Origin: a bacterium
GTDB lineage: Bacteria > UBP14 > UBA6098 > B30-G16
Assembly (NCBI GenBank): GCA_030613005.1
Contig: JAUWMV010000009.1
Span: 17,083 to 81,082, forward strand
Direction: 5' to 3'
DNA length: 64,000 nucleotides
This document shows, piece by piece, positions 27,911-36,556 of this stretch. The notes below the pieces were generated by a model that was given only the letters and a program-made list of their open reading frames with translations, did no database searches and was not told where the DNA came from. Within the stretch, counting starts at the first letter, position 1; each line of letters begins with the position of its first letter. Position numbers and translations under genes: made by a program.

Positions 27911-28960
27911 GTGGCTTTGGATGCCGCTGGTGGCGAAAACGGAATAAAAAATAATGTGGATGCTGCAATAGGGGCTCTTTCAGAAATTAATTCTCTTAAT
28001 ATCACATTAGTTGGCAGAAAACCTGAGATTGAAAAATATTTAAAAAAATCATATCTTAGAATTCCACGTTTAAGTATTTTTCATGCTGAAGGTGTTGTAG
28101 ATATGCAATGCACAGCCATTCAGGCTGCGAAGGATGAAAAGAATTCAATTGTTAAAGGGATAGAACTTGTTAAAGCTGGGAAGGCAGATGCTTTCGTTAG
28201 CATGGGACACACCGGAGCAGTCACTGCAGCCTCACTCCTCAGGCTAGGAACTCTTCAGGGAATAAAAAGAACTCCGATATTAACGATTTTTCCAACGACA
28301 GCGCAACACGTTATGGCTGTGCTTGATGTAGGCGCTAACGTTGATTGTAAACCGGAACACTTAGTTAATTTTGCTATACTTGGCTCTAAATTCGCTCAAG
28401 TTATGATGGGCGTTGAAAATCCAAGGATTGGGCTTATTTCAATCGGTGAGGAAAAGTCGAAAGGAAATGTCGCCGTTAAAGGAGCATACAAAATTCTTAT
28501 GAAGATTTCATCTGATCTTAAGATTAATTTCATTGGCAATATCGAAGGTAGAGATATTTTGGAAGGAATCGCCGATGTTTTGGTCTGTGATGGTTTTATT
28601 GGTAATATTCTTCTTAAGTACACTGAGGGAATTTTCTCATTGGTTAAAAAGCTCTTTCGCGTAGGTCAAAGATTTTCTATGTTATCTTTGATAGGTGGGT
28701 TATTCATGTATCCTGCAGTAAAGAGAACAATTAGAGATTTTAATTACGCTGAGTATGGCGGTGCGCCATTGTTAGGGATTAACGGTAACGTAGTAATAGG
28801 GCATGGTTCAAGTTCATCCAAAGCAGTAAAAAATGCTATAATTGTTGGTTATAATATGGGTCTTGTTCATTTACCAGAAGTATTAAAAGAAGCAGCGAAA
28901 AATCTGGAGGCTTGTAAAGATGCAATCAAAAATATTGGGAACCGGAGCGGCAATTCCTGA
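27911..28960 (+). CDS. plsX: Phosphate acyltransferase PlsX
   Basis: About 349 residues from GTG 27911. PlsX converts acyl-ACP and phosphate to acyl-phosphate for phospholipid synthesis; peripheral membrane. Motifs: VALDAAGGE near the N-terminus (family VDAMGGD), DAFVSMGHTGA near residue 97, RTPILTIFPT, LDVGANVDCKPEHLV near 140, and GFIGNILLKYTEG near 235. The start is uncertain. The reading frame is open upstream to 27812 and includes KVV just before the GTG, which belongs to the family's first strand, yet no ATG/GTG/TTG lies there. The 3' end overlaps fabH by 41 bases. Standard DUF177-rpmF-plsX-fabH context. Confidence 0.95.
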   Translation: MALDAAGGENGIKNNVDAAIGALSEINSLNITLVGRKPEIEKYLKKSYLRIPRLSIFHAEGVVDMQCTAIQAAKDEKNSIVKGIELVKAGKADAFVSMGHTGAVTAASLLRLGTLQGIKRTPILTIFPTTAQHVMAVLDVGANVDCKPEHLVNFAILGSKFAQVMMGVENPRIGLISIGEEKSKGNVAVKGAYKILMKISSDLKINFIGNIEGRDILEGIADVLVCDGFIGNILLKYTEGIFSLVKKLFRVGQRFSMLSLIGGLFMYPAVKRTIRDFNYAEYGGAPLLGINGNVVIGHGSSSSKAVKNAIIVGYNMGLVHLPEVLKEAAKNLEACKDAIKNIGNRSGNS

Positions 28961-29900
28961 TGGTATATTAACTAATCAGGATATAGAGAGAATTATAGAC
29001 ACAACCGATGAATGGATTAGGACAAGAAGCGGAGTTGTAGAACGGCATATATCGGATAAAGATACCCCAAGCTCGGTACTTGCAAAGGAAGCCGCAGAAA
29101 AAGCAATGGAAATGGCGGGAATATCTGCTGATCAATTGGATGCAATTTTAGTAGCTTCGGTAACACCGGATCATACTTTTCCATCCACAGCTTGCATTCT
29201 TCAGGACAAACTCGGTGCGCGAAAAATTACTGCATTCGATTTATCTGCAGGTTGTACTGGATTTATTTATGGAGTTGCTCAAGCGGATGCTTTAATCAGA
29301 AGCAATAATGCAAAATTTGTTCTTGTTGTGGGTGTTGAAGAATTGACAAAGGTTACAGACTGGACCGACCGGTCTTCATGTTTCTTATTCGGTGACGGAG
29401 CAGGTGCTGTGATTCTCGGTCAAAGTGAAGACGACAAATCTGGTATCCTGGCAACTTACACCGCATCAGATGGAAGTTTAGGGGGGTTATTGTATCAGCC
29501 AGCAGGAGGAAGTTCCAGACCGGCATCACACTACAGCGTTGATCATCATATGAGTACTATTCTTATGCATGGAAACGAGGTTTTTAAGCATGCTGTTCGT
29601 CAGATGGAAGAGGCAGCATTAAAAGCTCTAGAATTATCCGGTGTCAGTAAGGAAGAATTGGACTGGCTGATTCCACATCAAGCCAATATTCGAATCATTG
29701 ATTTTTTAGCTCGACGATTAAAGTTACCCCTTGATCAAGTGGTAGTTTCGATCGACAAACACGGAAATACATCTGCGGCTTCAATTCCACTTGCATTTGA
29801 TTTGGCAGTCCGAGATGGACGAATTAAGCGTGGTCAGAACGTCGTTATGGTTGCGTTTGGAGCTGGATTTACATGGGGTAGCGTTATGATTAGATGGTAA
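28920..29900 (+). CDS. fabH: Beta-ketoacyl-ACP synthase III (FabH)
   Basis: 326 residues, normal length. It condenses acetyl-CoA with malonyl-ACP to start fatty acid synthesis; cytoplasmic. The catalytic Cys is C112 in SAGCTGF, the catalytic His is in IPHQANIRI near residue 250, and Asn is in KHGNTSAASIP near 280. The N-terminal DEWIRTRSGVVER motif binds the CoA adenine in characterised members. CTGGAGG precedes the ATG inside the plsX end, so translation is probably coupled. Confidence 0.97.
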   Translation: MQSKILGTGAAIPDGILTNQDIERIIDTTDEWIRTRSGVVERHISDKDTPSSVLAKEAAEKAMEMAGISADQLDAILVASVTPDHTFPSTACILQDKLGARKITAFDLSAGCTGFIYGVAQADALIRSNNAKFVLVVGVEELTKVTDWTDRSSCFLFGDGAGAVILGQSEDDKSGILATYTASDGSLGGLLYQPAGGSSRPASHYSVDHHMSTILMHGNEVFKHAVRQMEEAALKALELSGVSKEELDWLIPHQANIRIIDFLARRLKLPLDQVVVSIDKHGNTSAASIPLAFDLAVRDGRIKRGQNVVMVAFGAGFTWGSVMIRW

Positions 29901-29984
29901 ATATGATAAAATTGCATTGAGAAACTTGTAAGAAATCAATTAAATTACATTGAAATTTCGGATTTTCGCAATTTGGAAAATATC

Positions 29985-30014
29985 TTGACATTCTGAATTA
30001 GTGACATTTAATAT
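29985..30014 (+). promoter_or_regulatory. Sigma-70 promoter of tRNA-Asn
   Basis: Consensus TTGACA at 29985-29990, an 18-base spacer, and TAATAT at 30009-30014. The tRNA begins 10 bases later, at the right distance for an unprocessed or barely trimmed 5' end. Confidence 0.8.
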
Positions 30015-30023
30015 CGGCTTCAA

Positions 30024-30096
30024 TCCGGCGTAGCTCAACAGGTGGAGCGAGTGGCTGTTAACCACTAGGTTGGGGGTTCAACTCCCTCCGCCGGAG
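30024..30096 (+). tRNA. tRNA-Asn (GTT)
   Basis: 73 bases. The 7-bp acceptor stem TCCGGCG/CGCCGGA is perfect, D-stem GCTC/GAGC, anticodon stem AGTGG/CCACT with loop CTGTTAA and anticodon GTT, T-stem GGGGG/CCCTC with loop TTCAACT. The discriminator is G and CCA is not encoded. Confidence 0.97.
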
Positions 30097-30256
30097 ATTT
30101 TTAAATTCCAGAAGGATTGATTGGGTTGACAATAGTGGAGCTGAGGAGTAAAGAGGATAGAGAATCATAATTCAGGCAATACATTATACAATAACTACTC
30201 TCAAGGTATTATGTTATAAAATCAGTAAGACGTAAAGAAAATGTTTTCCAGCAATA

Positions 30257-32803
30257 CTAATTGCTCGAAACAGATTCGATTAACTTGTCGATATTTAAAT
30301 TCAAACCCTCAACCCATAATATAGCCTTACCATCGTGCAGAAGAAGTATCGATGGTAATTTAGATATTGGAAGAATTTTCTTAAAGTAATCTATATCTCC
30401 AGTAAAAATCCTCCCTTCAAGTTCTATTTCATTGCAAAATTCAACGGCTCTTGAAAACTTCTCGGTTTCAACGAAAAGCAGCTTATTAATGGGTAATTTA
30501 GTGAGTGATTTTATTGTAGATATTGAATTTTCACTCTCAGTGTCGAAGAAAGCCAGCAAAACATTTCCATTATTCCAATCCTCATCTTTCAAAGGTTCTC
30601 TATTAATGTCCGAAACACCCTCAATGTTTGGTTCTTTGAACTTCCGAACTAATAGATCTCCCGGTGAAATCATTTCTATTGGCGGGAAACCTAATTTTAT
30701 AAATACATTCGATGTCTCCTCTTCAGAAATCTCGAAGGCATTAACCTTAACAAAAGCCTCGCCGTATGCATTTCGCCACCCCGAAATTACAGCATAATTT
30801 CCTTCGGGGATATCGGTATAAACCAAGAACGAATCCACAACTTCTTCAGGTGGTGTTATGTCCGTTATTCGACCATCATCAACCTTAACGATGGAATAAT
30901 CGATATAATACTCAACATCAGTTTTAGGTTCATCATTATAAAATAATGCTTTCATATATCCTGTTTTTCTCTCCTCTACCTTTTCTTCCTTCTCGAGCTC
31001 GATTCTCTGCCACTCATCTTTATCGAAATATTCTACCCCTTTATAATCCCATGCAATTCGAGCGGGAATTCCAAGAGTTCTCAATCCTGCTGTTGCAAGC
31101 GCTAAACGTTCTAGTTTCCCGCCTGTACCTGCAATTAATACCTGCTCAGGATTCATCATACCCCCGAAATAGTTTCTGTCCCATAGTGTATCTATATCAT
31201 TTTGTATGAACTCTTTAATTTTCTTAGCACATTTTGAGGGTTTGTCACCGGCAAATTTCGAAAATTTCTGCCAGACGGAAGAATACCAATAACCAAAGTC
31301 CTCGAATAGAATCCTTGGATTTGCGACATAACCCCAGAAAAGTGAATCTTCATAATCCTTTTCGAGAGAAAGCTCTCGTTGAGATTTTATATTAACCCAT
31401 AATTCTTCCCAGCCAGTCGAATCTGGTATTAAAAGGTCCTTCGTTTCCATAGATTCCCATAAATCTAATATGTCTTCTTTTTCCTCAGTCTTTGATTCCC
31501 AAAACACTAAAAGATTATTTCGGTTTCCTCGCGATTTATTCATTATGTCAAGAAAACGAGCAGTAAAAGTTGTATCTTCGAAAACAGACGCAATATCCTT
31601 TTTGACTCCTTTAAGTTTCTCCAGTCGAAGATTGTGGCGAAGTTTAGATATTTCTGGAGCTTTATAACTAGTATCTTTCTCAATTTCGACTTCTTTTCTG
31701 ACACGCATCCAGAACATAGTATCTGTGAGAGGTTGGTATTGTAATTTAAGTTCAATTTTTTTAAAATCGTTGCCATCGTCAAATGGTACAATCTTAAAAT
31801 CCCATAAAGATTCTATTCCAGCAGAAACGAATAATTCTGCTTTTCCTAATGCAAAATGCACAAAACCGTTTTTATCAGTCGACTTGTGAGCGACAGATCT
31901 TAAAGATGAATAATTAAACACAGAAATCCAAACATCCACGCTTTCAGCTGGAGAACCTTCTGCATCCTCGACATGAACGTCGATGCCTGTTGTATCTGAA
32001 TAATTAGGAGTTAGATTTAGCAGCGTGAATCCATCTCTTGATAGATACACTGGAACTTCTGCAGAATCCATTTTACCCCATGCTATTCCTATGATAATAG
32101 GAGTTCTCTTGACAGCCCGAGCAAACCATGCACCATCGAGTGCTGTCATCTCTGCACCACCCAAGAAATGCCATCCTTCCCCAGTCCAAACCTCGACCCA
32201 TGCATGATTGCTATTCGTGAATGGCCAGTATGGTGTGTATGCTTTCCTAACAGGAATTCCCACTGCTCTGCATGCTTTAACGAAAAGTATTGCCATCTCT
32301 TCGCAGCGACCTATTCCTCTAACAATCGTCTGCTCTGCAGATTGATCCCATCTGGACGTTGATTCGTATTTCATCTTCTCGAACGTCCATTCATTTATTC
32401 TAAGAACTGCACATTGTAAATCCTCGCAATCTCGAACTCTATCTAAAAGCTCAGGCATGTGGGATATCCTGAAATATTCCGTTGGTTCCTGCGAAACTCT
32501 AAGTGGTAATACATATCTTAGAAAATATTCCTCAGGGATTTCCTCAGCCCACGGAACAGAATCCATTACAGTAGCTAAAGTCTTAAGGTCCTTTAAAAAG
32601 GAGTCCGCTTTAATCGAGACCAAATCGATCGTTGGCATTTCGGATAGAAGGAATTCGGACCATTCTTTGAGTTTACCGGTAGCATTTGTTCGAATTTTTT
32701 TAATCTCTGGATTTCTTATGCTCGCTTGCTCGAGAGTGAGTGATCTCCCAAATGCGAGTCCGATTAATAAAACTAACATAAATCCGCTAAATTGTTTCTT
32801 CAT
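30257..32803 (-). CDS. Secreted transglutaminase-like protein with C-terminal thioredoxin-fold domain
   Basis: 848 residues with a signal peptide about 1-19. Residues about 120-235 are a transglutaminase-like domain with a plausible triad: C167 in GRCEE, H200 in NHAWVEVW and D223 in ALDGAW. Residues about 275-350 resemble a carboxypeptidase-regulatory/Ig-like domain. A second, degenerate transglutaminase-like region near residues 560-610 (RLALATAGLRTLGIPARIAWDY) lacks the Cys. The last ~100 residues look like a thioredoxin fold (VLLAFFDTESENSIST ... LPSILLLHDGKAI) in which the usual CXXC is replaced, so redox activity is unlikely. It may be a periplasmic or surface protease or crosslinking enzyme; function unknown. 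Confidence 0.82.
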   Translation of the reverse strand: MKKQFSGFMLVLLIGLAFGRSLTLEQASIRNPEIKKIRTNATGKLKEWSEFLLSEMPTIDLVSIKADSFLKDLKTLATVMDSVPWAEEIPEEYFLRYVLPLRVSQEPTEYFRISHMPELLDRVRDCEDLQCAVLRINEWTFEKMKYESTSRWDQSAEQTIVRGIGRCEEMAILFVKACRAVGIPVRKAYTPYWPFTNSNHAWVEVWTGEGWHFLGGAEMTALDGAWFARAVKRTPIIIGIAWGKMDSAEVPVYLSRDGFTLLNLTPNYSDTTGIDVHVEDAEGSPAESVDVWISVFNYSSLRSVAHKSTDKNGFVHFALGKAELFVSAGIESLWDFKIVPFDDGNDFKKIELKLQYQPLTDTMFWMRVRKEVEIEKDTSYKAPEISKLRHNLRLEKLKGVKKDIASVFEDTTFTARFLDIMNKSRGNRNNLLVFWESKTEEKEDILDLWESMETKDLLIPDSTGWEELWVNIKSQRELSLEKDYEDSLFWGYVANPRILFEDFGYWYSSVWQKFSKFAGDKPSKCAKKIKEFIQNDIDTLWDRNYFGGMMNPEQVLIAGTGGKLERLALATAGLRTLGIPARIAWDYKGVEYFDKDEWQRIELEKEEKVEERKTGYMKALFYNDEPKTDVEYYIDYSIVKVDDGRITDITPPEEVVDSFLVYTDIPEGNYAVISGWRNAYGEAFVKVNAFEISEEETSNVFIKLGFPPIEMISPGDLLVRKFKEPNIEGVSDINREPLKDEDWNNGNVLLAFFDTESENSISTIKSLTKLPINKLLFVETEKFSRAVEFCNEIELEGRIFTGDIDYFKKILPISKLPSILLLHDGKAILWVEGLNLNIDKLIESVSSN

Positions 32804-32853
32804 TTTTAATCGTTCCTATCATAAATTTGGTTGCATTTTGATGATAAATAAAA

Positions 32854-33255
32854 CTAATGAGGAGATAATAAATTGAAAGGATAAATATTAACATTTCTAA
32901 GCACCCAGTATGCTATTACTATTCCGAAAAGTATCCATATTAATATTGCTGGAATGTGAAATTCAGGCATCGGTTGTTTTTTAATTGCAATGATAAATCG
33001 ATTTATTAAAGAGTATGTTATAAAAGGCAATAGAATTACAGTTAAAATATTGGAGCGAATAGCTCCGCTGAAATTTCCGTGAAGTATATTGTGTAAAGAT
33101 CGAAAAGTTCCACATCCTGGACAATAGAAGCCTGTTATTATGAAAAAAGGACATTTGGGAATTAATTTGCAGCTTTCTGGATCGGAGAAGAAAATTATTA
33201 CAAAAATTAGAAGGGTTGCGATAATAACTAAAATCGTCTTTATTTTTTCTCTCAT
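32854..33255 (-). CDS. DUF2752 membrane protein
   Basis: 133 residues from the ATG at 33255; a TTG two codons upstream is possible but less likely. The first helix spans about 6-26, then the DUF2752 signature FYCPGCGTFRSLHNILHG at about 46-63, and two further hydrophobic segments near 70-90 and 105-122. DUF2752 is a small family of unknown function with a conserved CPGCG motif, often near TM2-type or zinc-ribbon membrane proteins, as here. Inner membrane is inferred. The neighbouring genes 33300-34941 are on the same strand. Confidence 0.85.
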   Translation of the reverse strand: MREKIKTILVIIATLLIFVIIFFSDPESCKLIPKCPFFIITGFYCPGCGTFRSLHNILHGNFSGAIRSNILTVILLPFITYSLINRFIIAIKKQPMPEFHIPAILIWILFGIVIAYWVLRNVNIYPFNLLSPH

Positions 33256-33299
33256 ATTCAATTTCGAATTTTTGCAGGCAACTCAATCATTGGTTAAAT

Positions 33300-33590
33300 T
33301 TAACTAATCTTACTTAAAAGACTTATTAGAAGGCTTATAATCCCAAAGCATACACCAGTTATTACTGCAATGTTTGTCCACTTTTTTGCATTAAGAGATG
33401 CTATTTCAGCCTTCTCATAATCTCCAAATTGCATGCTGCTGTTAACCTGTGCCGAATAAAAAAGCATAGCATCCTGCACCTCCGATGCCGGCAGCCCGAT
33501 TGCTTGCGCGATTGCGGGCAATTTATTCGCAAGATTCTCGAACCACTCGTCGAAGGGCGCGTCTGCCTGTGGAAAATAACTCTTTACCAT
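33300..33590 (-). CDS. Small protein with C-terminal membrane segment, downstream of a 21-bp repeat array
   Basis: 96 residues, with a perfect AGGAGG site before the ATG, so I regard it as real. The N-terminus VKSYFPQADAPFDEWFEN resembles a recurrent N-terminal motif (YFPRxDAxF..W) of uncharacterised proteins in Bacteroidetes and cyanobacteria, as I recall it. Residues about 73-93 are a single membrane helix at the C-terminus. Base composition is more GC-rich than its neighbours, which suggests transfer. It directly follows the heptad-encoding repeat array at 33645-33833. Function unknown. Confidence 0.65.
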   Translation of the reverse strand: MVKSYFPQADAPFDEWFENLANKLPAIAQAIGLPASEVQDAMLFYSAQVNSSMQFGDYEKAEIASLNAKKWTNIAVITGVCFGIISLLISLLSKIS

Positions 33591-33623
33591 AAAAAACCTC
33601 CTGTTTGTGTTCTATCTTCGACC

Positions 33624-33833
33624 TGCGGAAATCTGTGTCGTTTTCGTAGAGTTCTATATTCCGTTCATAGAACTCTATATCTTTTCCATAAAACTCTATG
33701 TGTCATTCGTAGAACTCTATATTTGGTTCGTAGAGTTCTATGTTTCATTCATAGAATGCTATATCTTTTTCATAGAACTCTACATTTCATTCACAGAACT
33801 CTGTATTTCGATTACAGATGTCTGTGTTATTTC
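33624..33833. repeat. Tandem array with exact 21-bp period
   Basis: About nine to ten diverged units of 21 bases; the unit landmark (cATAGAACTCTATATTTcatt-like) falls at 33645, 33666, 33687, 33708, 33729, 33750, 33771, 33792 and 33813 with no drift, and a weaker one at 33624. Each unit contains an imperfect palindrome (TAGARYTCTA). Read on the plus strand the array encodes heptads such as FIELYIS; on the minus strand it encodes heptads such as DIEFYER, interrupted by three TGA codons. It ends about 34 bases upstream of the 96-residue gene's start. Confidence 0.85.
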
Positions 33834-33852
33834 ATCAAAATTGCGCGCTTGG

Positions 33853-34377
33853 TTATTGACCTTCGAACTTATATCCACAGAACCTACACACTTTTGCTTC
33901 ACCTTGAACCATTTCAGCACATTGTGGACATTTCTTTTTGCCAGAGATACCTTCTTTAACATCATGAATTAGAGTGTCCAATTCTTGCTTTATGGCTTTT
34001 GCATTGGGAATGCCTGCAAAAACTACTTCAATTGTTGCTGTTCCTGCTGATGCAAAACCTATTGTTCCCAATCCGAAAATCCTTTCAAATATTCCTTGGC
34101 TGAATTTAATATTTTTCACATCTTTCAGGTCAATTTGAGAGGTATTCTTTGATATTATTCCCTTTCGGGTTTCAACCATTATATCATTATAGCTATATAT
34201 CCATGAAGCTCGTTTTATCACAACCGAAAGGAATATCAGAATCCCTATGATCAATAGTATTACTCCAACGTTAGAAGCAGCAATTGCAGTAATAATCCCA
34301 AACAATACGAGTAGTATTGCAAGGATAATTGAACCAAACCAATTCATCCATGCTGGTTTTAGTGTTTTTGTTTCCAT
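33853..34377 (-). CDS. Membrane protein with PH-like (bPH2) domain and C-terminal zinc ribbon
   Basis: 174 residues. Two membrane helices at about 14-34 and 38-57 are followed by a bPH2/YdbT-like domain at about 58-140 (YNDIMVETRKGIISK, IDLKDVKNIKFSQG, GTIGFASAG). The C-terminal zinc ribbon has CPQC at about 153-156 and CRFCG near 167, a motif found at the end of many small bacterial membrane proteins. A GGGAGG site supports the start. Probably an inner-membrane scaffold protein with a cytoplasmic zinc ribbon; function unknown. It lies 30 bp after the zinc-ribbon protein gene at 34408, so the two are likely co-transcribed. Confidence 0.85.
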   Translation of the reverse strand: METKTLKPAWMNWFGSIILAILLVLFGIITAIAASNVGVILLIIGILIFLSVVIKRASWIYSYNDIMVETRKGIISKNTSQIDLKDVKNIKFSQGIFERIFGLGTIGFASAGTATIEVVFAGIPNAKAIKQELDTLIHDVKEGISGKKKCPQCAEMVQGEAKVCRFCGYKFEGQ

Positions 34378-34407
34378 CGTATTCCTCCCTAAGCATATTG
34401 CTTGTTA

Positions 34408-34941
34408 TTATCTGACATGAACAAATGATGTAACCTTTTCATAAACCTTTTTGCCTTTCATTATAGCATAAGCTTCAACCTTTTCTATATCTTTAGTTGT
34501 TGAAAACTCACCACCACCTTTCTTTTTAAAATCGAAGAAATCAATCCATACCGTATCACCATTAGCTGGCAAAGTTCCAATCCATACTGAATATCCTTTT
34601 CCCCAGGGTGTTCCATTTATATCTGCAATAGCATCATTTATGTCGTTCGATGATGGATTAGCAAAATAGAATCTTCCTCGATTGAATAATGTTCTGTTTC
34701 CCATTTGGATATTTACAAACTTTGGTGCAAATCCTACTTTAGGTATCCAGACACCAACAAATATCAGACCTACCCCCAAAACAAGAAACAATACTAAACT
34801 GACAATTATTTGAACTGTCCAATTGGTCTTCTTCTTTTTCCTTGTTTCGACTTGCTCTTTTCTTTTCTCTATTGGTTTTCCGCAATTGGGGCAAAACTTT
34901 ATACCCTCCGCAAGCTCTGCACCACATTTCGGACATTTCAT
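34408..34941 (-). CDS. N-terminal zinc-ribbon membrane protein
   Basis: 177 residues. A zinc ribbon at residues 3-20 (CPKCG...CPNCG) is followed by a basic linker, one membrane helix at about 43-67, and a C-terminal extracytoplasmic-like region with no recognised domain (GRFYFANPSSNDIND, GTLPANGDTVWIDFFDF). A GGGGG ribosome site precedes the ATG. This layout is a common uncharacterised type: a cytoplasmic zinc ribbon anchored by one helix. It is first in a minus-strand group running through 33853. Confidence 0.8.
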   Translation of the reverse strand: MKCPKCGAELAEGIKFCPNCGKPIEKRKEQVETRKKKKTNWTVQIIVSLVLFLVLGVGLIFVGVWIPKVGFAPKFVNIQMGNRTLFNRGRFYFANPSSNDINDAIADINGTPWGKGYSVWIGTLPANGDTVWIDFFDFKKKGGGEFSTTKDIEKVEAYAIMKGKKVYEKVTSFVHVR

Positions 34942-35101
34942 ATAATTCCCCCTAAGGCATGATAATACGTGTGTAAATTATAATAATCGAATCTTGGAAT
35001 ACAAAGGAATTAATCGTATATTTTAATTACATGAAATAATTTTATTGCCAAATTCAAGAATATTTCTTATAATTGAAAAAACTTTAATATAAGGAGGGCA
35101 A

Positions 35102-35431
35102 GTGGATTACTCGACCAAACAAATCCTGATCTGGCTGAATATCATAGTTCCAGGGCTTGGAACTATACTAACCAATCCTGAAGATGCACTTCTCAATCGA
35201 CCCAAGCTTAAAACATATGCAATTATCCAAATAGTTGCATACGCAGGTGGTTTTTTTATTTCCTTCATTATTTCCATATTAACACTTGGTATATGCGGTA
35301 CAATAACTATATTAGTTCCATTAGGAGCATGGGTTTGGGCGTTAATAGATACGATTTATATCTTCAAGATCTTCAGCGTGCAGGCTCAAAAGGAGAAAGC
35401 AGGCGGTGGACAGGCACCTCCAGATGCATAA
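35102..35431 (+). CDS. Small TM2/DUF5683-like membrane protein
   Basis: 109 residues from a GTG start at 35102, which has AAGGAGGG 4 bases upstream. Hydrophobic segments at about 6-24 (including IVPGLGTIL), 38-62 and 64-90; the C-terminus is a short Gly/Ala/Pro-rich tail. The PGLG motif resembles that of DUF5683 and TM2-type membrane proteins. Function unknown. It is divergent from the zinc-ribbon gene at 34941 and convergent with the flippase-like gene at 35593. Confidence 0.7.
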   Translation: MDYSTKQILIWLNIIVPGLGTILTNPEDALLNRPKLKTYAIIQIVAYAGGFFISFIISILTLGICGTITILVPLGAWVWALIDTIYIFKIFSVQAQKEKAGGGQAPPDA

Positions 35432-35592
35432 CTGTAGATTTGTGTTACTTTAATTTGAAATTATACAAAAGTATATGTTAATTTAAATAGAGATGATCTT
35501 ATTTGGTCGGCTTTATTCAAATGAGTAGTTGTATCGATTGAGGAAACCCTCGTATTTTAATTTGAATCTATTAAGGTCTTCTGGTAAGAAAT

Positions 35593-36543
35593 TTAAGGCT
35601 TTCTTTTCCTAGCGTTGTTCCAGAGAGCAAATATAATACCGCCAATTATTCCAGCAATAATCGAGAAAGCAAAAAACGATAGTGAAACCAAAAATCCTTT
35701 ACCAGCACTCTCCCCAAACAACTCGAAAAAATATGCAAAACTCGACTCTCGCACACCGAGTGCATTCAAGGAAATTGGGAGCAAACTTATCACCCAAACC
35801 AAAGGTACCGTTAGATAATATACCGATAACGGAAGTTTGGCTCCAGCTACAATCGACGTAATCACAAGAATTGTAATAATTAATGCTTGGTAAATTAAAG
35901 ATAAAACAAAACCTTTAACAAGCAAACCTGTATTATGTCTATAACTTCGTAACATCACGATGAATTTTGCAGCTTTCTCACCAAATCCCCACGGTATGAA
36001 GCTTAGAATTTTTTTCACAGCATTTTCTGTTCGAAGCAAAAGAAAAAGTGACAATCCTCCCCATAAAGCAACGTTAAGAACTATTGTAGCAATAGTTGTT
36101 ATCTTTCTGAACGGCGCAAAAGGTAATGCAATTATTGAGATAAAAAGAGTAGCAACCGTACCGGCTATTCTTTCCGCTATAATAGAGGAATAGGCACCAG
36201 CCATATTATCTATTTCCTTACCTGCCATATATCCCCTAACAACATCACCGCCTACACCTGAGGGAAGAAAATTATTGAAAAAATAACCCACGAAATACAT
36301 TCTAACTAATTTTAAATATGAAATTTTCCCAAATGGAGCTATGAATATTTTCCATCGCCACCCAGCAACTAAAATCGTTGCACAGAATACAATAGTGATC
36401 GGTATAAACATCCAGAAAGGGAATTGCTTTAGATTGATTATAAATTCTGAAAGATCTATTCGTGTGAGTAAAAAATAGATAAGCCCAGCGCTGACCGATC
36501 CCTTTACTAATGTTAGCAATGCATTTTTTGTTTTCTCGGACAT
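35593..36543 (-). CDS. Flippase-like/LPG synthase TM-domain family membrane protein
   Basis: 316 residues from the ATG at 36543, 14 bases after the truA stop; a TTG further upstream would overlap truA. It is a multi-spanning protein of the lysylphosphatidylglycerol synthase TM/UPF0104 type. The signature FNNFLPSGVGGDVVRGYMAG lies near residues 88-107, RIAG near 123, and ISLNALGVRESSFAYFF near 258-274. Family members include lipid or glycolipid transport and modification enzymes such as AglD-type proteins; the substrate is unknown. Inner membrane. Probably co-transcribed with truA. Confidence 0.88.
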   Translation of the reverse strand: MSEKTKNALLTLVKGSVSAGLIYFLLTRIDLSEFIINLKQFPFWMFIPITIVFCATILVAGWRWKIFIAPFGKISYLKLVRMYFVGYFFNNFLPSGVGGDVVRGYMAGKEIDNMAGAYSSIIAERIAGTVATLFISIIALPFAPFRKITTIATIVLNVALWGGLSLFLLLRTENAVKKILSFIPWGFGEKAAKFIVMLRSYRHNTGLLVKGFVLSLIYQALIITILVITSIVAGAKLPLSVYYLTVPLVWVISLLPISLNALGVRESSFAYFFELFGESAGKGFLVSLSFFAFSIIAGIIGGIIFALWNNARKRKP

Positions 36544-36556
36544 AATGTGATATCGA

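Noticed and set aside
33624..33833. Possible CRISPR array
   Set aside because: Units are contiguous with a 21-base period and no spacers, and no cas gene is present.
33660..33833. UGA recoding suggested by in-frame TGA codons in minus-strand heptads
   Set aside because: Other genes here use TGA as a normal stop (for example rpmF and the glycosyltransferase), so decay of the array is simpler.
33607..33972. Plus-strand frame of about 121 codons made mainly of FIELYIS-like heptads
   Set aside because: No ribosome site, composed of the 21-bp array, and it overlaps the 3' end of the well-supported minus-strand gene at 33853. Treated as a repeat.
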